NCBI GenBank assembly: GCA_029288775.1 | Contig: JARIGQ010000005.1 | Location: 1 to 44,254, forward strand | Length of the DNA stretch: 44,254 nucleotides | From: Candidatus Nomurabacteria bacterium | GTDB lineage: Bacteria > Patescibacteriota > Minisyncoccia > Phycocordibacterales > UBA5272 | Direction of reading: 5' to 3' | Shown: positions 39,170-44,254 of the stretch, piece after piece | Numbering within the stretch: the first letter of the stretch is position 1 | How the letters are laid out: every line of letters begins with the position of its first letter | Notes under the pieces: generated by a model | What the model was told of the DNA's origin: nothing | Seen by the model: the letters and a program-made list of their open reading frames with translations, nothing else | Database searches by the model: none | Translations under genes and position numbers: made by a program

Positions 39170-40909
39170 ATGTATCGCTATAGCGCTCTCACTCACGAGG
39201 CTTGGAACTTACTACAACCCTTCCATAAACGCTTCTTTATTCAAATCTTTCTCTCCTTTGTCTTGGCAGGGTTTGCGGTGGGTATAACTATGCTAAGCGG
39301 GCATGTCTTTAGCGCGATTTCCGAACGAAACTTCCACTCCTTTTTACGTGCAGTGGCCGCACTTTTTTCAGGGGCCCTGATCCAGTCCTGTCTTACTTTT
39401 TATAAAAACTATACCGCTGGAAAATACCTTGATTCCGATATCTCTCAACACCTGCAGGAAATATCCCTTACCCGCATTCTTTCGCTTACACCACAGCAAC
39501 ACAGCGAGGACCATTCAGCGCTCAAGCAGCAAGTTATTATCCGTGGGGAAGGAGCCGCCGAAACAATAGTCAAAGCATATATCAATGACATTCTTCCTAA
39601 CATTGCCTATTTGACGATTGCACTTGCCACTATGTTCTTGTACAGCCCCCTTTTGGGAATCCTCACGCTTTCTTTTTCTATAATCTTAGCCCTCTGGATA
39701 CACCGCTTCTTTCTTTTTTATCAACCCATTATTAAGAAAAATCGTGACAACTGGAATGAACAAGCGAGATCTCGTACCGAAGCTTTCACTCACCTGCATC
39801 TTATTAAACTATTAGGAAGAAAAGACTTCTTTCTCAAGAAATACTTGGGTAAACGCCGTGAGTTTGCAGACTTTGGAAAATACAGCGACCTGGTCTCCAT
39901 ACACCATCAAACCCGAAAAGGTCTTTTTTCCGATTTTACTCAAAACACAGCCCTGTTACTTGCTGGACTCCTTGCTTTTCATGGAACTGTTTCCATTGCA
40001 GCAATGTACGTAGTATGGTCAGTGTCTTCCCACATTTTTTGGTCCGTATCGAATCTTTCAAACGCAGTCCGTGAGTTTCCTTTACGCTATGCAGAACTTG
40101 AACAATATGTTCACGTACTGCAGAAAGCCCCTTCTTTTGATGAGCATGGAGCCAAGGGTGTTGATCTTAGTCAGACTATTTCGGTCCGCGGACTTTCCTT
40201 TTCCTATTCCTCAGGAGGTCCCGTACTCCAAGACCTGAGCTTTACCATTCCAGCGCACAAAACTACTGCCTTCGTAGGGCCATCTGGTTCAGGAAAAAGT
40301 ACCATAGTCAAACTTCTAATGCGTGCCTATGAGTATCACATAGGAAGCATACGAATCGGAGAGACTGAACTACACGATATAGATGCAGACTATCTGCGCG
40401 CACGAATTGGTTATGTAGAACAGCATGTTGATCTTATGGATGACACAATCAGAGAGAATATGCTTATTGCAGCAGCCGACGACAAGCGACCACAAGCCAT
40501 GTCATATCTTGAAGAAGTAACTCGTTTGGCGCGTATTGACCAGTTCTACCATCGTTTAGGAAACGAGGGGCTCGACACAATTGTCGGGGAACGCGGAATA
40601 AAACTTTCAGGCGGTGAGCGTCAGCGCGTCGGTATTGCCCGTGCCATGATTAAAAATCCTGATATTCTTATTTTTGATGAAGCAACATCTGCGCTAGATT
40701 CGGAGAATGAACGCTATGTTATGGAAGCAATTAACGCTGTCTCCAAAGGAAAAACCGCGCTCATTATTGCCCATCGATTATCCACTGTACGACATGCCGA
40801 CCAAATTATTGTCATGAATAAAGGCCATATCGTAAACATAGGGACTCATGAAGAACTGCTGGGCTTATCCCCCGTCTATCAAAACTTAGTCGCCCACCAG
40901 CTTGCCTAA
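39170..40909 (+). CDS. ABC exporter (TMD-NBD), copy 2
   Basis: 579 residues, a tandem paralogue of the preceding exporter with the same domain order. Walker A GPSGSGKST, Q loop YVEQHVDLMDD, signature LSGGERQRVGIARA, Walker B ILIFDEATSALD and H-loop IIAHRLSTV are intact, so both copies should hydrolyse ATP. The transmembrane domains have diverged more than the ATPase domains. Its own -10 box suggests independent expression. The substrate is unknown. Confidence 0.93.
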   Translation: MYRYSALTHEAWNLLQPFHKRFFIQIFLSFVLAGFAVGITMLSGHVFSAISERNFHSFLRAVAALFSGALIQSCLTFYKNYTAGKYLDSDISQHLQEISLTRILSLTPQQHSEDHSALKQQVIIRGEGAAETIVKAYINDILPNIAYLTIALATMFLYSPLLGILTLSFSIILALWIHRFFLFYQPIIKKNRDNWNEQARSRTEAFTHLHLIKLLGRKDFFLKKYLGKRREFADFGKYSDLVSIHHQTRKGLFSDFTQNTALLLAGLLAFHGTVSIAAMYVVWSVSSHIFWSVSNLSNAVREFPLRYAELEQYVHVLQKAPSFDEHGAKGVDLSQTISVRGLSFSYSSGGPVLQDLSFTIPAHKTTAFVGPSGSGKSTIVKLLMRAYEYHIGSIRIGETELHDIDADYLRARIGYVEQHVDLMDDTIRENMLIAAADDKRPQAMSYLEEVTRLARIDQFYHRLGNEGLDTIVGERGIKLSGGERQRVGIARAMIKNPDILIFDEATSALDSENERYVMEAINAVSKGKTALIIAHRLSTVRHADQIIVMNKGHIVNIGTHEELLGLSPVYQNLVAHQLA

Positions 40910-40913
40910 GCGT

Positions 40914-40919
40914 TATACT
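40914..40919 (+). promoter_or_regulatory. -10 box of NRAMP-related gene, leaderless promoter
   Basis: TATACT ends exactly 6 nt before ATG 40926. Confidence 0.65.
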
Positions 40920-40925
40920 TAACGT

Positions 40926-42194
40926 ATGCAAAGCTATATATCGCGCATCAAAAAATCCTTGGGTCCAGGGCTTATTACTGGTATTGCTGATGATGATCCT
41001 TCGGGTATTGCAACCTATGCCCAAACCGGCGTCATGTTTGGTCTGGGTCAATTGTGGCTTGCCCTCTACTCTATTCCTTTTATGATTGCCGTACAGGAAA
41101 TGTGTGGCCGTATCGGCATGGTAACCGGAAAGGGTTTGGCTGGTGTGATTAAGTCTCATTATTCCCGCACACTTCTTTACTTTGCAGTACTTCTTCTCTT
41201 TATTGCAAACACAGTCAATATCGGTGCCGATCTGGGAGCAATGGCGACGTCCATGAATTTGGTATTTCCTCATCTTACATTTGGCTTAGGACTTATCGCA
41301 CTTACCCTTTTTACAGTACTCACTACTGTCTATATTCCCTACGCAACATATGTAAAAATGCTGAAATGGTTAGCTCTTTCCATAGGAGCATACATTATTA
41401 CGGCATTTACCATACACCACGCGTGGGGAGAGATTTTTAGCGCACTTATCACCCCACATATAGAATGGAATAAGACCTACTTGCTCAATATAACTGCAAT
41501 GCTAGGAACCACGATTTCCCCTTACCTCTTCTTCTGGCAAGCAAGCGAAGAAGTTGAAGAAGAACTTTCTCATAAAAAATTGAGATTCTTTGGACGAGGA
41601 ACACCTAAAATAACAAAAGCTGATATAGCTCAAATGCGAGCAGATACTGTGATTGGCATGGTTGCTTCACAGCTCATCACCTTCTTTATCATCATTACAG
41701 CGTCAGCTACGCTTCATGAACAAGGTATTACCGGTGTTGCTTCCGCAACCCAAATGGCAGAGGCTTTGCGGCCGTTTGCCGGTAATTTCTCCGTTATTCT
41801 TTTTGCGCTTGGTATCGTAGGCACAGGACTACTGGCTGTCCCTACACTCGCAGGTTCGGCTGGGTATGCCCTCGCTGAAGCTCAAGGAATGAAAGAAGGG
41901 TTGGGGCTTGCCTTTTCTCAAGCAAGAGCGTTCTACTACGTTATTATCATTTCCATGCTCGCAGGAGCTCTGGTAAACGTACTTCACATAGATGCGATGA
42001 GCATGCTCTACTACTCAGCTGCGGCTAATGGCATATTAGCAGCACCGCTTGTAGTAATTATTCTACTTTTGGCCAACAATAAGGCTATCCTGGGCGATAA
42101 GACTAATTCTACCCTAAGTAATGTCCTAGGCTGGTTTACCGCCCTCTGCATGGGAGGAGTGGCCTTCTTTACCGTAATCAGCTTTTTCGCCTAG
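40926..42194 (+). CDS. NRAMP-related divalent metal transporter
   Basis: 422 residues with about eleven hydrophobic helices, NRAMP (SLC11) fold. The first-helix motif, DPGN in classic Mn/Fe NRAMPs, is DDDPSGIAT, and the helix-6 MPH motif is replaced by ISPYLFFWQASEE. These changes mark the branch that includes NRAMP-related magnesium transporters, so Mg2+ or another hard divalent ion is more likely than Fe2+; this is family knowledge recalled, not tested. TATACT ends 6 nt before ATG. The 3' end overlaps the converging DUF6496-like gene by 17 nt. Confidence 0.87.
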   Translation: MQSYISRIKKSLGPGLITGIADDDPSGIATYAQTGVMFGLGQLWLALYSIPFMIAVQEMCGRIGMVTGKGLAGVIKSHYSRTLLYFAVLLLFIANTVNIGADLGAMATSMNLVFPHLTFGLGLIALTLFTVLTTVYIPYATYVKMLKWLALSIGAYIITAFTIHHAWGEIFSALITPHIEWNKTYLLNITAMLGTTISPYLFFWQASEEVEEELSHKKLRFFGRGTPKITKADIAQMRADTVIGMVASQLITFFIIITASATLHEQGITGVASATQMAEALRPFAGNFSVILFALGIVGTGLLAVPTLAGSAGYALAEAQGMKEGLGLAFSQARAFYYVIIISMLAGALVNVLHIDAMSMLYYSAAANGILAAPLVVIILLLANNKAILGDKTNSTLSNVLGWFTALCMGGVAFFTVISFFA

Positions 42195-42414
42195 CTTTTG
42201 AAGAACTTCGCTTCTTCCTATTAGAAACTCCTGCCTCACTTAAAGCAATGGCGACAGCCTGTTTGCGCGACTTTACTTGTGGTCCCTTCTTTGACCTAGA
42301 ATGAAGCGTTCCTTCTTTATATTCGTGCATTACTTTTGCTACTTTCTTTTTTGCTTTTAACGAAGAAGTCTTCTTGGTTGCGGTTTTTTTGGTCCCTTTT
42401 TTGGTCATTGGCAT
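42178..42414 (-). CDS. DUF6496-like small basic protein
   Basis: 78 residues from ATG 42414 (a second ATG lies two codons in). A Lys/Thr-rich N-terminus (MTKKGTKKTATKKTSSLKAKKK) is followed by the DUF6496-type core VMHEYKEGTLHSRSKKG and VKSRKQAVAIALSEAG and a basic tail. The function is unknown; the composition suggests nucleic-acid binding. It is divergent from the HTH-MurA gene, so the operator there could affect both. No Shine-Dalgarno is seen. Confidence 0.8.
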   Translation of the reverse strand: MPMTKKGTKKTATKKTSSLKAKKKVAKVMHEYKEGTLHSRSKKGPQVKSRKQAVAIALSEAGVSNRKKRSSSKARRKS

Positions 42415-42442
42415 AGAAATGCTACATAATCCCCATCTTTTC

Positions 42443-42471
42443 TTGAGCATATAGCATATGTGCTATATACT
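42443..42471 (+). promoter_or_regulatory. HTH-MurA promoter (TTGAGC-17-TATACT)
   Basis: The -35 TTGAGC (42443-42448) and -10 TATACT (42466-42471) are 17 bp apart; the -10 ends 10 nt before ATG 42482. Confidence 0.75.
42449..42468. promoter_or_regulatory. Operator-like inverted repeat inside the promoter
   Basis: ATATAGCA-TATG-TGCTATAT: perfect 8-bp arms with a 4-nt spacer. It begins directly after the -35 hexamer and covers the whole spacer and half of the -10, the textbook position for a repressor site. The gene it controls encodes an XRE-type helix-turn-helix domain, so autorepression is the simplest reading (inferred). Confidence 0.7.
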
Positions 42472-42481
42472 TTTTAAATAT

Positions 42482-44002
42482 ATGAAGCAGTCTTCACAGA
42501 CAGAAAAGATAGGGCATTTTATTAAACATCTTCGCGAAGGTCGTGGATTAACCCAAGAAGAATTCGCAAAAATGATGAAGACTACTCAGAGCGCGATCGC
42601 ACGTATTGAACATGGAAATCAAAACATTACGATCGAACAGCTCTCAAAAATGAGTGACGTGCTCAAGCGCCCCATTCTTTCACTTAATAGCTCAATCGAT
42701 TTTCAGGTTGAAGGAGGGAGGAAGTTATCAGGAAGCATAGCCACCAACACTTCAAAAAATGGTGCAGTAAATATGATGGTGGCAGCACTTATAAACAATG
42801 GAACAACAGTACTTCGTGGCATTCCTCATATTGAAGAAGTGTATCGCTATAAAGAACTTCTTGAGAGTGTTGGTGTCAAAATTAAATGGGTGCACAATGA
42901 TACCGCGCTTGAAATTACCCCTGGTAAAAAACTCTCCTTTTCCAAAATGAATAAAGATGTTGCTGCACGAATTCGTTCGTTTACCTTTGCAGGAGCATTC
43001 ATTCATTATGCAGAAAACTTTCATCTCCCCCATTCTGGCGGATGTAAAATGGGCGAACGAACAGTAGCAAGCCATAAATATGCCCTAGAATATTTGGGTG
43101 TCTCAGTAGTAACCAAAGAGCATGACTATGTAGTAAATCATTCTCGTCTTAAGACGGGAGCGACCATTCCCTTATATGAAGCGTCCGACACCGGTGCAAT
43201 TACTGCACTCCTTGCTGCAGCGCGAATTCCAGGGAAAACTGTCATTAAGTTCGCTCCTCCTAACTACCAAGTCCAAGATGTTTGTTTCCTCCTTGAACGT
43301 TATGGAGTAAAAATAGAGGGAATAGGAACAACTACCCTTATTGTTCACGGAAAAGAAGAGATTGATATGCATATTGAACATTGGAACAGTGAAGATCCGA
43401 TCGAAAGCATGTTTTTCATCGCTGCCGCAATTGTAACCAAATCTACCCTGATCATCACCCGCGCGCCCCTAGACTTTCTTGAGCTTGAACTTGAAAAACT
43501 AAAACGGATGGGCCAGCGATTTAAGCTTTCCAAGGAGTACCTTTCCCATAACGGCCGTACACGTCTGGTAGATATTACGATACTGCCATCTAAGTTAAAA
43601 GCTTCTCACGACAAAATACACGCTCAACCTTTTCCGGGGATAAATAACGACAATCTCCCCTTCTTTGTTCCTATTGCACTCATGGCAGAAGGACAAACAC
43701 TTATTCATGACTGGACATGGGAAAATCGAGCCATTTATTTCACCGAACTTAACCGATTGGGGGCAGAGATAAAATTACTTGACCCTCACCGAGCCCTTAT
43801 CACAGGCCCAAGCAAACTAAAAGGAGGCCAAATTGTTTCTCCCCCCGCTCTGCGACCTTCTGCGATTATTCTTATTACCATGCTGGCAGCCGAAGGTACA
43901 TCTCTCCTGAGAAATGTATATTCCATAACACGAGGTTATGCGGATATAGCAGAACGCCTTAATTTACTAGGAGCAAAAATTACTATACTTCACAGCATGT
44001 AA
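42482..44002 (+). CDS. XRE-HTH domain fused to MurA (UDP-GlcNAc enolpyruvyltransferase)
   Basis: 506 residues. Residues 1 to about 65 are an XRE/Cro-type helix-turn-helix (LREGRGLTQEEFAKMMKTTQSAIARIEHG). Residues 75 to 506 are an EPT-fold MurA: Lys-Asn of the active site (TSKNGAVN aligns gaplessly with the family SGAKNAAL), catalytic Cys and Arg in SGGCKMGER, Asp in INNDNLP, and the C-terminal Arg region (RPSAIILITMLAAEGTSLL, RGYADI). It should catalyse the first step of peptidoglycan synthesis. The fusion and the operator in its promoter suggest an enzyme that regulates its own gene. The ORF-track start 8 codons upstream lies in the promoter. Confidence 0.9.
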   Translation: MKQSSQTEKIGHFIKHLREGRGLTQEEFAKMMKTTQSAIARIEHGNQNITIEQLSKMSDVLKRPILSLNSSIDFQVEGGRKLSGSIATNTSKNGAVNMMVAALINNGTTVLRGIPHIEEVYRYKELLESVGVKIKWVHNDTALEITPGKKLSFSKMNKDVAARIRSFTFAGAFIHYAENFHLPHSGGCKMGERTVASHKYALEYLGVSVVTKEHDYVVNHSRLKTGATIPLYEASDTGAITALLAAARIPGKTVIKFAPPNYQVQDVCFLLERYGVKIEGIGTTTLIVHGKEEIDMHIEHWNSEDPIESMFFIAAAIVTKSTLIITRAPLDFLELELEKLKRMGQRFKLSKEYLSHNGRTRLVDITILPSKLKASHDKIHAQPFPGINNDNLPFFVPIALMAEGQTLIHDWTWENRAIYFTELNRLGAEIKLLDPHRALITGPSKLKGGQIVSPPALRPSAIILITMLAAEGTSLLRNVYSITRGYADIAERLNLLGAKITILHSM

Positions 44003-44032
44003 TTGTGCGCATAATTCTGTTTACAAACGAAC

Positions 44033-44063
44033 AAAAAGAGACCTTTGAAGGTCTCTTTTTGAG
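44033..44063. terminator. Terminator after HTH-MurA
   Basis: AAAAAGAGACC / GGTCTCTTTTT hairpin with a 6-nt loop, usable from both sides. Confidence 0.85.
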
Positions 44064-44090
44064 ATGACTATCATCCGTAACTTAATACCC

Positions 44091-44254
44091 TTAATTCTCC
44101 GGCACTAAATCAAAGATACACGTCGTAAGCGCTGTAGTACATGTTCCTGCAGCACCTTCCTGAGTACCTGCACCGTTGAAGTCAGACGCAACGTTTGTTG
44201 CAGCGTTTGAAGCTGCTGTGTTGGCGTTTGCAATTCCGTTTCCGGCAGTTCCAG
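44091..44254 (-). CDS. C-terminal part of an Ala/Asn/Thr-rich protein (partial)
   Basis: The minus-strand frame enters from the right edge and ends at TAA 44091-44093. The 53 visible residues are rich in Ala, Asn, Gly and Thr (e.g. GIANANTAASNAATNVASDF) with two Cys near the end (GTCTTALTTCIFDL). This resembles the ends of pilin-like or surface proteins with a C-terminal disulfide, but too little is visible to name it. Confidence 0.6.
   Translation of the reverse strand, partial: GTAGNGIANANTAASNAATNVASDFNGAGTQEGAAGTCTTALTTCIFDLVPEN

Noticed and set aside
42482-42800. Possible loss of the active-site Lys in the MurA part
   Set aside because: A gapless alignment places the KN of TSKNGAVN on the family KN of SGAKNAAL, so the residue is kept.
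1-44254. CRISPR array, insertion sequence, integrase or phage structural genes
   Set aside because: No regularly spaced repeats, transposase or integrase motifs, or phage structural genes were seen on either strand.

Overview
The window looks like a chromosomal segment of an ultra-reduced bacterium of the Candidate Phyla Radiation (Patescibacteria), most likely a Parcubacteria relative. This is an inference from gene content: a single-chain alpha2-type GlyRS, a transketolase split into two genes, a Mycobacterium-like RpiB, a PfkB-family kinase beside a class II aldolase, a lone malic enzyme, several two-helix pilin-like membrane proteins with variable C-terminal tails, and many orphan small proteins. 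No 16S rRNA gene is in the window, so the lineage cannot be fixed. Genes end with TAA, TAG and TGA, so the standard bacterial code appears to be used.

Layout. 1-5700: a membrane-anchored unknown, uvrB, tgt, a cassette of two small ORFs, malic enzyme. 5700-13320: central carbon metabolism (an unknown coiled-coil gene coupled to fba, divergent pfkB, tktC/tktN, rpe, rpiB, gap). 13380-15530: a cupin cassette, tRNA-Trp, rpmG (missed by the ORF track), glyS. 15550-22160: a surface/membrane block with five pilin-like two-helix proteins, an orphan solute-binding protein, a methyltransferase and a GC-rich two-gene membrane cassette. 22230-26000: gyrA, a small membrane protein, a degenerate metallo-beta-lactamase-fold protein. 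26100-32680: a GC-rich orphan cassette, rpsA (S1) behind a structured leader, small unknowns, pth, lepB-hisS, a stop-less small ORF, rpsU, ybeY. 32680-36320: ftsA-ftsZ, a small gene interrupted by an in-frame TGA, a YecM-like protein. 36370-44254: an AhpF-like thioredoxin reductase, two tandem ABC exporters, an NRAMP-related transporter, a DUF6496-like basic protein, an XRE-HTH-MurA fusion, and the C-terminal end of an Ala/Asn-rich protein.

Two patterns stand out. First, genes fall into two expression classes. Most housekeeping genes have a -10 box (usually TATACT-like, often with an extended TG) ending only 6-8 nt before ATG, with no Shine-Dalgarno, which predicts leaderless mRNAs; in eleven of them the gap is exactly 6 nt. 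A set of small orphan ORFs has the opposite design: a TTGACA-like -35, 16-17 bp spacing, a 15-60 nt leader, a strong Shine-Dalgarno and usually a terminator, often with higher GC. They resemble moron-type cassettes placed between housekeeping genes. Second, MurA is fused to an N-terminal XRE helix-turn-helix domain, and a perfect 8-bp inverted repeat exactly fills the spacer of its promoter, which suggests that this cell-wall enzyme represses its own gene.
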